From assembly GCF_017875395.1 (NCBI RefSeq), contig NZ_JAGGMO010000002.1:62001-126000 (forward strand): a stretch of 64,000 nt of DNA, given 5' to 3'. Every line of letters starts with the position of its first letter. The stretch's first letter is position 1. A program made the position numbers and the translations under genes. The notes beneath the pieces were generated by a model. The model ran no database searches. It had not been told where the DNA came from and saw nothing but the letters and a program-made list of their open reading frames with translations. Shown piece by piece: positions 1-9,368 of this stretch. The stretch comes from Methanococcus voltae. Its GTDB lineage: Archaea > AGJL01 > Methanococci > Methanococcales > Methanococcaceae.

Positions 1-16
1 ATAAAAGAAAATTTAA

Positions 17-115
17 TTATTTATTGGGTGTTGATCTTTTATGTCTTTTTACTTTTGTACCATCTTTTTTACGATATGATTTGACTGATACTATTTTTTT
101 GTTTGATTCAGGTTT
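17..115 (-). pseudogene. Remnant of a gene (C-terminal fragment)
   Basis: Reading the minus strand, a 32-codon open stretch ends in a stop at 17-19 and is preceded by an in-frame stop at 116-118. It has no ATG, GTG or TTG start. The peptide is basic and contains YRKKDGTKVKRH, like the tail motifs (basic, KDGT-containing) often seen at the C-terminus of phage-type proteins. I read it as the decayed end of a lost gene next to the cassette that follows. It could also be chance, because it is short. Confidence 0.3.
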
Positions 116-141
116 TTATGCTATCAACTCCAATATTGATA

Positions 142-161
142 GGCAATAGATTAATATTGCC
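142..161. repeat. Inverted repeat (7-bp arms)
   Basis: GGCAATA at 142-148 pairs with TATTGCC at 155-161 across a 6-base loop. No T-run follows on either strand, so a terminator is not clearly supported. It may be an operator or a chance hairpin upstream of the TPR gene. Confidence 0.3.
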
Positions 162-194
162 CCAATATAACTTTTAGTTTAAACTTATTTATGC

Positions 195-231
195 CCGATA
201 TATCGGATAAAATTGGTTAAGTATATATTAT
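195..231 (+). promoter_or_regulatory. Palindromic operator candidate plus TATA box
   Basis: A perfect 12-bp palindrome, CCGATATATCGG (195-206), lies just upstream of an archaeal TATA-like tract (TATATATTA, about 223-231). Transcription would start near 250-255, leaving a leader of about 30 bases before the ATG at 286. The position of the palindrome, directly upstream of the TATA box, suits a regulator binding site. No cognate regulator is identified. Confidence 0.4.
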
Positions 232-285
232 AAGAAATGTCTAAATTTTTAATAATATTTAGGAATGTGTTAATAGGGGTGGATT

Positions 286-2352
286 ATGGAAGAAAAGCTA
301 AACGATAAACATACATTAACAAAAAATGAAAAAAAATATCAAGAGTTATTGAAGGAATCATGTGTAGCAATTATAAATTCTAGCTTTGATGAAGCTTTAA
401 ATGGAATAGACGAGGCAATTAATATTTTCGATAATCGCTATGAAGCTTATTATCAAAAGGGATTATTATATTATAAATATAGTAATTTTAAAGAAGCTGA
501 AGAATATATCGAAAAAGCTAACTCATTAGGTTGTGATGATTTAGAATATTATTCCCTTAAATCATATATATATTATAGTTCTAAAGATTACACTAATGCA
601 CTTAACTATGTGAACAAATATTTGAATAGTTCAGAAGATCTAGAAAGTCCTGAAACTATACCCCTATATTGTATAAAAAGTCTAATTTATAGTGAATTAA
701 AACAATATGAAGAAGCAATAATGTATATTAAACAAGCTGAAGTAGCATTTCTCAGATTTGAAAAAGAAGGTCCCGAGCAGAGTAAACAAAAAAATGATGT
801 TATGAATATGCCTTTTATATCTTACTTAAAAGCTGTAATATATAATATATGGGGAGATATTTACTTAAAGAAAAGTAAGTTTAAGAATGCTTTAGCAAAA
901 TACAACGAATCAATAGACCCAAAGTACGAAAATAGTAGTGCTTATTTGAGTATAGGTAATACTTATTATATTAGAGCATCTAAAAAAAATGATAAAAAAT
1001 TATTTAATAAAGCTTTATCCAATTACCGTAAAGCACTAGACTTAAAAAAATCCATGGATCATGCCCAAAATTATTCTGCAATATGTGCAGGGTTAGGTAA
1101 CGTTAATATGGAACTTGGAAATACTAAAGAAGCCTCCAAAAATTATCGGCTTGCATCTGAAAGCTATACTTTACCATATACTAGCGATCAACAAACAAAT
1201 ATGTTGTTGGAAATAACTGAATATTATATAAATAACTTAAAATGTAGCGAAGAAATTAGTAATTTAATTATTGAACACTCCTTAAAGTTAGCATATGCGA
1301 CAATGAAATTTAAAAATAAAAAACTTGTTAATTTTAAAGACGTTAAAAAATTTGTACACTACACCACACCACCTACAATTGAGAACCTAATCCCAAACGA
1401 GGGAATAAGCAAAGGACATAATGTAATAAATTCATATTTTAGACTTTATAATGCAATGTATATGAATGATCCTGAGGAAGGTATTCTTTTAATTGATGCG
1501 TTAAAACAAAAATATAAAAAATTATTTAATAGTGAAAATGACGGTTATAATCCTCAGGCAACTTTTATAGGTAGTTTCTTAAAAGAAGAAGATGAATTAT
1601 TTTTGTGGAGGACTTATGGAAAAGATGAAAATGAAAAGGAAGCCCGAGGATTGAATTTAGTATTTAATCAGGATTATTTTGACCAAGATAATACTTCATA
1701 TTTGGAATCTTCAAAAATAATTTGCGATTTAATAGGCAAAAACAATGTTGATAGAGAAGACAATGTTGAAAAATCTGAATTGTGCAGTATAATATTTAAT
1801 TCACAACATATAAAATATAATTTATACCATGTTACATATGTTATAGATAAAGATCTTAAAAAATATATAAATCCCAGGAATAATAAGAATAATAAAACCA
1901 CCAAAGATAAAAAACTTGAAGATTTAGCCGATTATTTAAAAAATATACAAGGACCATTATCAGAATTAAAAGAATTGTGTTTCCCAGATAATAGAATAAC
2001 ATCTGACTTAAAAAAGGAAGAAATAAAAATAGTATCTGATATGACATTATCAATACTAAAAGATGTTAGCTATCTTATAAAATCGAAGAGCTACAAAGAA
2101 GAACAAGAGATGAGAGTTTTAGTTACATTACCTATCGATGATAAGGAACATATTAAATTTGACCCTCAAGATACGTATCCTCAAAAAATGTATATAAATA
2201 TTGAAAAAAGTCTTAATGATGAAAACGGAAAATACGATCGATATATTAAAAAAGTAACACTCGGACCAAATCTAAAAGACAAAAACAGATGGATAGCTTA
2301 TTTAAATCGAAAAGGATTAAAAGTTAAAGAATCGACACATAAAATTCAATAA
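286..2352 (+). CDS. TPR-repeat protein with C-terminal DUF2971-like domain
   Basis: A 688-residue soluble protein. Residues of about 35-320 are helical repeats with the TPR pattern (paired tyrosine/alanine-rich helices such as AYYQKGLLYYKYSNFKEAEE). The C-terminal half (about 360-670) has features of DUF2971: an early HYTT segment, NDPEEG near residue 400, and FLKEEDELFLWRTYG, which matches the family's S(F/L)..(D/N)(D/E)LxxWRxYG signature. DUF2971 proteins are uncharacterised and are often found in bacterial and archaeal defence islands. The ATG is preceded by GGGTGG at good spacing. The gene leads a three-gene cassette with the AAA ATPase and TOPRIM-like genes downstream; the 126-base gap before the next gene may hold its own promoter. 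The defence role is inference. Confidence 0.75.
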   Translation: MEEKLNDKHTLTKNEKKYQELLKESCVAIINSSFDEALNGIDEAINIFDNRYEAYYQKGLLYYKYSNFKEAEEYIEKANSLGCDDLEYYSLKSYIYYSSKDYTNALNYVNKYLNSSEDLESPETIPLYCIKSLIYSELKQYEEAIMYIKQAEVAFLRFEKEGPEQSKQKNDVMNMPFISYLKAVIYNIWGDIYLKKSKFKNALAKYNESIDPKYENSSAYLSIGNTYYIRASKKNDKKLFNKALSNYRKALDLKKSMDHAQNYSAICAGLGNVNMELGNTKEASKNYRLASESYTLPYTSDQQTNMLLEITEYYINNLKCSEEISNLIIEHSLKLAYATMKFKNKKLVNFKDVKKFVHYTTPPTIENLIPNEGISKGHNVINSYFRLYNAMYMNDPEEGILLIDALKQKYKKLFNSENDGYNPQATFIGSFLKEEDELFLWRTYGKDENEKEARGLNLVFNQDYFDQDNTSYLESSKIICDLIGKNNVDREDNVEKSELCSIIFNSQHIKYNLYHVTYVIDKDLKKYINPRNNKNNKTTKDKKLEDLADYLKNIQGPLSELKELCFPDNRITSDLKKEEIKIVSDMTLSILKDVSYLIKSKSYKEEQEMRVLVTLPIDDKEHIKFDPQDTYPQKMYINIEKSLNDENGKYDRYIKKVTLGPNLKDKNRWIAYLNRKGLKVKESTHKIQ

Positions 2353-2478
2353 TTAATTTTTTTATTTTTAAATTATTTTTAAAAAAAACTAATAACAATA
2401 TCCATATTATAATATCATAATATTATATATAATATTGATTCTAAATTTTTAACAATGTAAAAACAATTAGGTGAAAAT

Positions 2479-4041
2479 GTGGAATCATTACGGATTAAAA
2501 ATTTAAGATGTTTTGAAGATACTGAAGAGATCCAGCTAAATAAATTAAATATATTTTTAGGAACCAACAGTTCTGGAAAAAGTAGTATCCTAAGAACATT
2601 TCCCTTGATGAAACAAAGTATTGAAAAAAAAACATCTGAACCTATTTTATGGTATGGCGATTACGTAGATTTTGGAAATTTTGAAAATAGTTTACATGAT
2701 AAAGATAATGAAGAAATATCTTTTGAATACGGTTTTGACTATTATACTATTACGCAAAATATGAACAGAATGCCTTATGTACGTTATAGTAACAAATTAA
2801 GAAATCCATACATTGATAAAAATCTAAAGGTTTACTTTACAATTACGGTAAATTCTAATCAAATTACGAGTATGTCAATAAAAATCAATGAATTTGAATC
2901 ACTTTTTATACTCTCTAAAAAAGATATATCATTAAAAGAAGAATTTAAGCGTATAAGGTATAGTTCAAAAATAAATCCAAAGTTAAAATCTCTTGAAAAA
3001 TGGACGATTAATGGTAAAGAAGTAAAATTTAAAGAAGCCAACAGTTTTATTGAATTCGAAGGAACAGAAATCTTTTCGGCACCAGAATTATATCATAATG
3101 TTATTCAGAAGATGCACAATATACTGTCAGATACTGATATGAAAGATTATATCTTCGAAAGTGAAATATTAACAAAATTATTAAATTATATAAGATGGGA
3201 TCAATTAACAAACATCGATTCGTCAATTAAGAGTTTTTTAAAAGACAGTGAAATAAAACTGTCTGATCAAAATAGAATTCGTTTGAAAAAATACATTACA
3301 TTATATTTAACTGTTCAGATTATTAACACCATTTGTTATATCATGAAAAAAGAGTTTACAAATTTGGATTATATTTATCCTTTAAGAGCAAATGCTCAAA
3401 GATATTATCGAAGGTCTGGAATATCTATAGATCAAATTGATCCCGAAGGTATTAATGTACCACTATTCTTAGACAAGTTTGACGAAAAAACTTCATATGC
3501 TTTTGAAAATTGGACTAAAAAAAAGTTTGGAATTGAATTTAAGATAAGACCAAATAATGATTATCTATCGGTAATGATAAAAGAAGGCAATAACGAAATC
3601 AACCTAATAGATTCAGGGTTCGGATATTCTCAAATATTGCCAATATTATTAATACTATGGAATGCTAAAAATGATAAAAACAAAATTTTAAATGGTAGAC
3701 GCTCTATAAAAACAATTTTTGCTATGGAACAGCCAGAATTACATTTACACCCTGCTATGCAATCAAAAATGCTAAAGACAATGGTGGATTTATTAAAAGA
3801 ATCCAAAAATTCCCCTCACAATATAAAATTCATTTTAGAAACACATAGTGAAAATATTATAAATTCATTATCTTATATGATTAAAGCAAATTATTTAGAT
3901 CCAGAATGGGTTAATATCTACATTTTTGAAAAAGAAGACTCAAAAAGTACTCCTAAAAAAGTTGAATTCACCAAAGATGGGATGTTAAATAAAAGGTGGC
4001 CAATTGGTTTCTTTTTACCGGAGTGGGATTACCTATGCTAA
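2479..4041 (+). CDS. AAA family ATPase of the DUF3696 (OLD/RecF-like ABC-type) group
   Basis: A 520-residue ABC-class ATPase. The N-terminus is typical (LRIKNLRCFED), followed by Walker A GTNSSGKS (residues 28-35), a signature-like segment DSGFGYSQILP, Walker B AMEQPELHLHP (from about 415) and an H-loop LETHSE (about 453-458). The C-terminus ending in RWPIGFF followed by LPEW is typical of DUF3696. Related ATPases pair with nucleases in defence systems such as OLD, Gabija and Septu. Translation starts at GTG, with GGTG five bases upstream. The stop overlaps the ATG of the next gene (ATGCTAA), so the two products are probably made together. It is likely a sensor or motor that controls the downstream TOPRIM-like partner. 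Confidence 0.85.
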   Translation: MESLRIKNLRCFEDTEEIQLNKLNIFLGTNSSGKSSILRTFPLMKQSIEKKTSEPILWYGDYVDFGNFENSLHDKDNEEISFEYGFDYYTITQNMNRMPYVRYSNKLRNPYIDKNLKVYFTITVNSNQITSMSIKINEFESLFILSKKDISLKEEFKRIRYSSKINPKLKSLEKWTINGKEVKFKEANSFIEFEGTEIFSAPELYHNVIQKMHNILSDTDMKDYIFESEILTKLLNYIRWDQLTNIDSSIKSFLKDSEIKLSDQNRIRLKKYITLYLTVQIINTICYIMKKEFTNLDYIYPLRANAQRYYRRSGISIDQIDPEGINVPLFLDKFDEKTSYAFENWTKKKFGIEFKIRPNNDYLSVMIKEGNNEINLIDSGFGYSQILPILLILWNAKNDKNKILNGRRSIKTIFAMEQPELHLHPAMQSKMLKTMVDLLKESKNSPHNIKFILETHSENIINSLSYMIKANYLDPEWVNIYIFEKEDSKSTPKKVEFTKDGMLNKRWPIGFFLPEWDYLC

Positions 4042-5264
4042 TTATATTGGATAATTCATTAAATAACACAAACTTAATTAATAAAAATATTCAATCTTTT
4101 GAAATACTTGCGTTATCAGCACTGCAAGGATTACACGGTATAGTAATCGAGGATTACGACACATTTAAAGCCATTATGAACTCTAATTTACCCAAAAATA
4201 TGAAAAATATTTTTTACGAAGTATATCGGGATAAATCTTCAGAACTAGAACATTTTTTAGAATATATTTGTGAAGCAATTACCATCATTGATAGTGAAAA
4301 TTATAATACTAAAGAATACTTCGATGGCAGAATAAAAACTACAATATCACTAGATATAAAAGAAATTTTGAAATATAAAATATCTCAATCATATTTAATT
4401 TCCGAAGATGAAGACGATTGTGAATTTTATATAACATTATCAAAATATATATTGGAAAAATATTTAATCAAAAAGGATCTTAAAAATCACTGTTGTATAA
4501 ATTATGAAAAAATAGGAGGTTCAGGAGGGGGTACTTACAGAAAAGTTAAAAATTATTTAGACCGAAAAAAGGATAAGTGTATTAGTTTAACAATTGTGGA
4601 TTCAGATATAAAAAATAACCAAAAAAATTCAATGGGTGAAACATACAATAAAGTTAAAGAAATATATGATCAAAATAAAGAAAAAATTGAAAATGGAGAA
4701 ATAATTTCAAAATTAATTTATCCAAAAAATGTTTCTGAAAAAGAAAATACGATTCCTCCAAACATATACCAATTAATAAATTGTCATGGACCTATGGAAA
4801 AAAAAGGTTTAGATATGCTTACTAGGTTGATAACTGAGGACTATGAACATATTGTTCATACTTATGACTATAAAAAAGGTATTACATTAAAAAATGCAAC
4901 CAATAGTCAAAATTATAAATATTATAAAAAATTCCTTGAACATTTTGGATATGATAATAAAGAAATTGGCAAAATTAAAACGAGTTTAAAGGACTGTATT
5001 AAAAAATCAAAAGGAAATTGTAAAGGATGTATTATTCATGAAAAATATTTTGATTTTAAATATTTAGATGGAGAGGGATATGGTAAGGATTTATACATAA
5101 TACCCCCAATAGGTAAAAAGACAAATTTATTAGTGGATAATATTAACGATATTAAAGATACAATCGATATTAAAGATATTCCTGAAACATATGTTAATCT
5201 TTGGACGGATATCTCAAAAAATTGTTTAACCTGGGGTTTCGCATTTGAAGATTTTCCAATTTAA
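4035..5264 (+). CDS. TOPRIM-like partner of the AAA ATPase (putative nuclease)
   Basis: A 409-residue protein. I chose the ATG at 4035 over an upstream GTG at 3996 because GGAGTGGGAT lies just before it and it overlaps the ATPase stop by seven bases, a coupling arrangement. Around residues 161-245 it has a glycine-rich turn (GGSGGGTYRKV), then a hydrophobic strand ending in IVDSD, then a GET segment and an acidic KENTIPP region. This order resembles the TOPRIM/OLD-type nuclease fold, in which the DxD strand binds metal. I do not see a clear N-terminal EG motif, so the fold is an inference. A cysteine cluster (KGNCKGC, about residue 333) lies near the end. An effector role beside a DUF3696 ATPase is the best reading. 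Confidence 0.6.
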   Translation: MLIILDNSLNNTNLINKNIQSFEILALSALQGLHGIVIEDYDTFKAIMNSNLPKNMKNIFYEVYRDKSSELEHFLEYICEAITIIDSENYNTKEYFDGRIKTTISLDIKEILKYKISQSYLISEDEDDCEFYITLSKYILEKYLIKKDLKNHCCINYEKIGGSGGGTYRKVKNYLDRKKDKCISLTIVDSDIKNNQKNSMGETYNKVKEIYDQNKEKIENGEIISKLIYPKNVSEKENTIPPNIYQLINCHGPMEKKGLDMLTRLITEDYEHIVHTYDYKKGITLKNATNSQNYKYYKKFLEHFGYDNKEIGKIKTSLKDCIKKSKGNCKGCIIHEKYFDFKYLDGEGYGKDLYIIPPIGKKTNLLVDNINDIKDTIDIKDIPETYVNLWTDISKNCLTWGFAFEDFPI

Positions 5265-5351
5265 CATATGTTTATTCGACAAATTATTAGATCTTCACCA
5301 GACATTTTAAAACTTTTGTCCTTTTTATATATTTTAACAATATTCTAAGGG

Positions 5352-5367
5352 ATTTTATTAAATTATT
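5352..5367 (+). other. Weak candidate left attachment repeat
   Basis: The 16-base sequence ATTTTATTAAATTATT occurs here and again at 26201-26216, on the same strand, one on each side of the virus-like element. The right copy spans the stop codon of the CoA-synthesis ligase gene. The sequence is pure A/T and such words are common here, so the match may be chance. It also conflicts with the guide RNA candidate at 25964-26071 being a host gene. Confidence 0.2.
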
Positions 5368-5475
5368 TATCAATTTTTCAAAAATAAAAGTTAAAATCAT
5401 ACATAATAATACTTGTTTTATAAATTGTATTACAAATTTTAAAAAATTAAAAAAATAGGTATTTGAGCATGTCGT

Positions 5476-7473
5476 TTAATATCTTCTTTTATAACTTCTA
5501 TAATTTTTCGATATAGAACTTCTATTTTGATATATTACAATTATTAATCCGAAAGATAAGATGCCAACGTATCCGAATGGTATGTTTTGTATTAAGTTGT
5601 TTAATTGTTCACCGAATGGGACATTTTGAACTATATTACCTATTCCTGTGTTTACATTATCTATAAGTCCTCCGTCTCCAAATAAAGGAACTGTTGGTTC
5701 TTTAACTAAATCTTCAGCATCTTCAGCCACACTTTTAGCTTGCTCATCTTTTCCATAAGTATATAATTTGGAAGCTCTTGTATATTCATCTCCGGCTATT
5801 TCGTACACTCTTACAGTTTCTAACAAGGCGGATACTTCACGCTCTCTGTTACTTCTGTCGTTACTTGATAATAGTTTCTTAAATTCTAAGTAATATGTAT
5901 CTATTTTATCGATACCTTTCTGATATTGTGCTATTGCTTTATCTGCACAATCTGCCCCTTGGGAAGAACCTGCTATTTTTGCTTTTTCTTTATAAGCTTG
6001 GGCAGTTATGATTTTAGAGTTTAATCCTTCTTTTGTAGAATTTAATTTCTTAAGTACAGTTGTTTTTGTTGCAGTATTCCATTCTGTGAGGTTTTGTAAA
6101 TCTTTTATTTCGTCTAATATTTGACCTGATACAGTCCTTTCAGAACCATATACAAATATTTCGGGTTTGTTGATTGTCCATACTGGTAGATTTACGCTGT
6201 CATTTCTTTCGATTTCCCCGTAAACGATAGCATATGTGTTAAATGCTAATAAATCATCTTCATTATCTGTAGTGTAAGATGTGTAAATTGTCATAGGGTC
6301 TATACTTGTAAAATAACCCTTTTGTAATGCTTTTTTGCTTGAAATTGTTATATCGTGGTTTGTATTTTCTTCTAAAGTTATTACTGCTACATCGTCGTAA
6401 ATTCTGCATGGAACTCCTGCCCTTGTAAATAATTCCCCACAATTGTCAATATATACATATCTCATATCAGGGCTTCTATTTACTGCATTAACGGGGCTAC
6501 TCCATAAAAGTGATAAAATGTTTGATGTAGAACCTTGGCATACGCTTTCGTAAGGTATAAGTTTATCTCCGTATTCTTCGAGGTAGTCTATCGGTAGGGA
6601 ACCTTCGTTAAAGCTACCTATCATATAGTCACCGTTTTTTATCCTACTGTCTAAACCTACAGTGTTACCTAAGTGTAAAGCGTCTGTATCGTCTCTTTCT
6701 TTAACTTCGTGCTCTTCCCCATTCTCATCGGTTTCTGTATGGGATATATATCTTTCAATGTGGGCGTGAACTTCATAATAAACTTCAAATGGTTCAACAT
6801 CTGAATTTAATATTTCTTCGATTTCTGAATAATCAACGTTCGTACTACTTGTAAATCTTTTTACAGTATCGGAATAAGTATCCGGTGCTTTCATTATTGT
6901 TTCTACTGAATTTGTACCGGATATAGTAAATTCGGAATCATAAGAATGTTCAGTTTCATTGTAAGTCTGTTCATATCGTTTATTAAATAAGTAGTATTTT
7001 ATTTCAGGATTATTTTTAGATTTTACGTACATAACTACTTTTTCGACGTGTATTTTCTCGCCAGTACTTTTTGATATGGATAATTTTACAGGGAATGCCG
7101 AATATCCATATATTTTATCAGGGGCATATATTTTTGTAGTTATGTCATTATTTCCAGACGTTTCGATAGCGTATAAAACTAATTCTGATTGTGTCTTTTC
7201 TTTTAATAGGTCTATTAATTGTTTGGAGTCTTCTGCATAGTTATATTCTTTGAAGTTTCTTTTTTCTACTAAAGTTTGACCAGTTGTACTTTTGTTAACA
7301 ATTGGTATTACCTCAGGTTCTTCACCAGTTAACCATGAGAAAAACCCATCTATCCAACCTATTATTATATTATTCTGTCCATTTTGCATGTCTTCCACGC
7401 TATCGTGAGGTGTATATGCCATAATAGGTGAGATTAAAAGGAATAAGGATAATAAAATGATTAATCGTTTCAT
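5476..7473 (-). CDS. Virus-like element: secreted, membrane-anchored protein with weak transglutaminase-like segment
   Basis: A 665-residue protein with an N-terminal signal peptide (MKRLIILLSLFLLISPIMA) and a C-terminal membrane helix (about 640-657) followed by a short basic tail, so the body lies outside the membrane. The segment with SVCQGSTSN and then CGELFTRAGVPCRIY resembles the Cys-containing core and GxPxR strand of transglutaminase-like folds, but I cannot place a complete Cys-His-Asp triad. Helical coiled segments fill residues 455-610. It is the last gene of the structural series, and its ATG overlaps the stop of the upstream gene (ATGA). A likely role is a virion surface or attachment protein; this is inference. 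Confidence 0.6.
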   Translation of the reverse strand: MKRLIILLSLFLLISPIMAYTPHDSVEDMQNGQNNIIIGWIDGFFSWLTGEEPEVIPIVNKSTTGQTLVEKRNFKEYNYAEDSKQLIDLLKEKTQSELVLYAIETSGNNDITTKIYAPDKIYGYSAFPVKLSISKSTGEKIHVEKVVMYVKSKNNPEIKYYLFNKRYEQTYNETEHSYDSEFTISGTNSVETIMKAPDTYSDTVKRFTSSTNVDYSEIEEILNSDVEPFEVYYEVHAHIERYISHTETDENGEEHEVKERDDTDALHLGNTVGLDSRIKNGDYMIGSFNEGSLPIDYLEEYGDKLIPYESVCQGSTSNILSLLWSSPVNAVNRSPDMRYVYIDNCGELFTRAGVPCRIYDDVAVITLEENTNHDITISSKKALQKGYFTSIDPMTIYTSYTTDNEDDLLAFNTYAIVYGEIERNDSVNLPVWTINKPEIFVYGSERTVSGQILDEIKDLQNLTEWNTATKTTVLKKLNSTKEGLNSKIITAQAYKEKAKIAGSSQGADCADKAIAQYQKGIDKIDTYYLEFKKLLSSNDRSNREREVSALLETVRVYEIAGDEYTRASKLYTYGKDEQAKSVAEDAEDLVKEPTVPLFGDGGLIDNVNTGIGNIVQNVPFGEQLNNLIQNIPFGYVGILSFGLIIVIYQNRSSISKNYRSYKRRY

Positions 7474-9362
7474 TTTATCACCTTTTTACCTATTTTTATC
7501 TTCTTTTTACTTCTAAAGTATGCAACTCCACCAACTACTAAAGCAAGCACTATAACGATTATAATAATTGTAGTTATGCTTAATCCATTTTCATCGTCAA
7601 AAAATGGTATTGTATTACTTTTAATATTTATTGTAACCGTATCGGAACTTATTTCCTCATTATCTAAGTAAACTTTAACTAATACTGTGTAGCTATCAAA
7701 TTCTAAGTTATCCAATAGAATGGCTTTTCCTAACACATTTTTAGTTTCTTGAGGGGCTATTGAATAGGTTAATTCTGTATCATTTGTTAAACAATTTGGT
7801 GAAGCCCCCATAACTTTTACAGTGTAATATTTTGTAATTAAGTAAGGATTTTTTAGTGATAAAGGAATATCTAATTGACCGCCTTTTGATACTTGAAACT
7901 CATTATTATCAAGTGTTATAGAGTTTTTAATATTTAATGGATATTTAGCGTTATAGTCCTCGCCTGAAATTATTAAATTATAGTCTTTAACTTCCAAATC
8001 TACATTAAAGTTATAAGATTGATAACTTCCTAAATCGTAGTCTTTGGAGTAAATACTTTTTCCCGTGTTATCTTGTAATAATATAGATACTCTTTGAGGA
8101 TTACCAGTTTTTTCAGTTATTTTAAATGTATTTGTACCAGTTGATAAAGCAGGCAATTCTACTAAAACCGGTAATTCATTAACTTGATAATTAATTAGTT
8201 TAGTAGCAATATATGTTTGTCCGCTGAAATCTGTTCCAACTACCCTAATACTATTAGATTTAGAACCAGTTAACGCACCAGCAGGTAATTTAACGGTCAA
8301 AGTAATTCCTTGTGTTCCAATAGTACCTAAATCATATATTTCATCGTCATTTATTGCTATTTCTTCATTATTTTTTGAAACTGAAATAGCTTCTGTAGTT
8401 GGGAATTCTAAACGTACACTTGTAACTTCTTGTACAGGTTTTATGCTCAATCTTGTTACAAAGTCATTGTTTTGATAAGTAGATATTGTATCAAGTTGTT
8501 GGATTTTAAACATTGAGCTTCTTGGGAATAAATCTATATGCAAGGTCATAGATTCGTCTTCCGATATTGTTATATCTCTTTCTTCGCCCCAATATCCAAC
8601 TTTTGAAAAGTTAATATGATATGTTCCAACAGGTAATGTGATTTTTGTATTGTTATTAATCGTTGTAGTTTCCCCGTTTAAAGTACAGCTACATTCTTCA
8701 TCGTCAAGGAAAATAGTCAATTGTCCTTTTGGTAATGGAGCTTTTAACTTTTGAGCTTCGGGAATTTGAACGTTACCAAATGCAACTACCCAAGTGTGTG
8801 CATACGCTGTGTATCCACAATCGCTAACTAAATTTAATTGTAAATTTCCAGAGTCTCCGAACATTACTCTTTTAATGCCGTATACTTTGCCTGCACTTGT
8901 ACCATAAACCGTTGTTCCATCTAATTTTACATAAGCTCCACAATCTACAAAGGACTCTCCTTCTGCATCTCCCATTATATATCCATTGCATGGGGCATAA
9001 GATGTATAATTGTAATCTAATACTTTATTTACTTGTATTGTGCTCCCAGATACTCGATATATTGCATAATCCAATCTCTTATTGTTTGAAAACACTTTTA
9101 CATTATCAATATATAAGTTAGTAGCAGTATATACAGGATTTATTAAAGCTCTTATCAAGTCTTGTTCTGATTGAAAATATACTATGTTATTCTCATAACT
9201 TTCTATTTGAGGGGCGTATCCTTGCCAACTCGTATTAAACTTTTGTTGCAATAATTCGGGAGTATAACTATCTGAAAACTCCATGTAATAACCAGTACTT
9301 GCAAAGGATGAATTTATTGTTACCAATAAAAATAAAAGGAATAGATAATAATGTTTTTTCAT
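7470..9362 (-). CDS. Virus-like element: large surface protein with PEGA-like domain
   Basis: A 630-residue protein with a signal peptide (MKKHYYLFLLFLLVTINSSF) and a C-terminal membrane helix followed by a basic tail (KKKIKIGKKVIK). Residues of about 215-285 resemble a PEGA domain: a strand, then DGE-type turn, LPVGTYHINFSKVGYWGEE and a final strand. The rest is beta-rich and Ig-like in appearance. Such proteins are typical adhesins on archaeal cells and on spindle-shaped virions. It sits between two other signal-peptide proteins with gaps or overlaps of only a few bases, so the three are co-transcribed. I assign it as a candidate spike or adhesin. Confidence 0.6.
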   Translation of the reverse strand: MKKHYYLFLLFLLVTINSSFASTGYYMEFSDSYTPELLQQKFNTSWQGYAPQIESYENNIVYFQSEQDLIRALINPVYTATNLYIDNVKVFSNNKRLDYAIYRVSGSTIQVNKVLDYNYTSYAPCNGYIMGDAEGESFVDCGAYVKLDGTTVYGTSAGKVYGIKRVMFGDSGNLQLNLVSDCGYTAYAHTWVVAFGNVQIPEAQKLKAPLPKGQLTIFLDDEECSCTLNGETTTINNNTKITLPVGTYHINFSKVGYWGEERDITISEDESMTLHIDLFPRSSMFKIQQLDTISTYQNNDFVTRLSIKPVQEVTSVRLEFPTTEAISVSKNNEEIAINDDEIYDLGTIGTQGITLTVKLPAGALTGSKSNSIRVVGTDFSGQTYIATKLINYQVNELPVLVELPALSTGTNTFKITEKTGNPQRVSILLQDNTGKSIYSKDYDLGSYQSYNFNVDLEVKDYNLIISGEDYNAKYPLNIKNSITLDNNEFQVSKGGQLDIPLSLKNPYLITKYYTVKVMGASPNCLTNDTELTYSIAPQETKNVLGKAILLDNLEFDSYTVLVKVYLDNEEISSDTVTINIKSNTIPFFDDENGLSITTIIIIVIVLALVVGGVAYFRSKKKIKIGKKVIK

Positions 9363-9368
9363 TATCTA

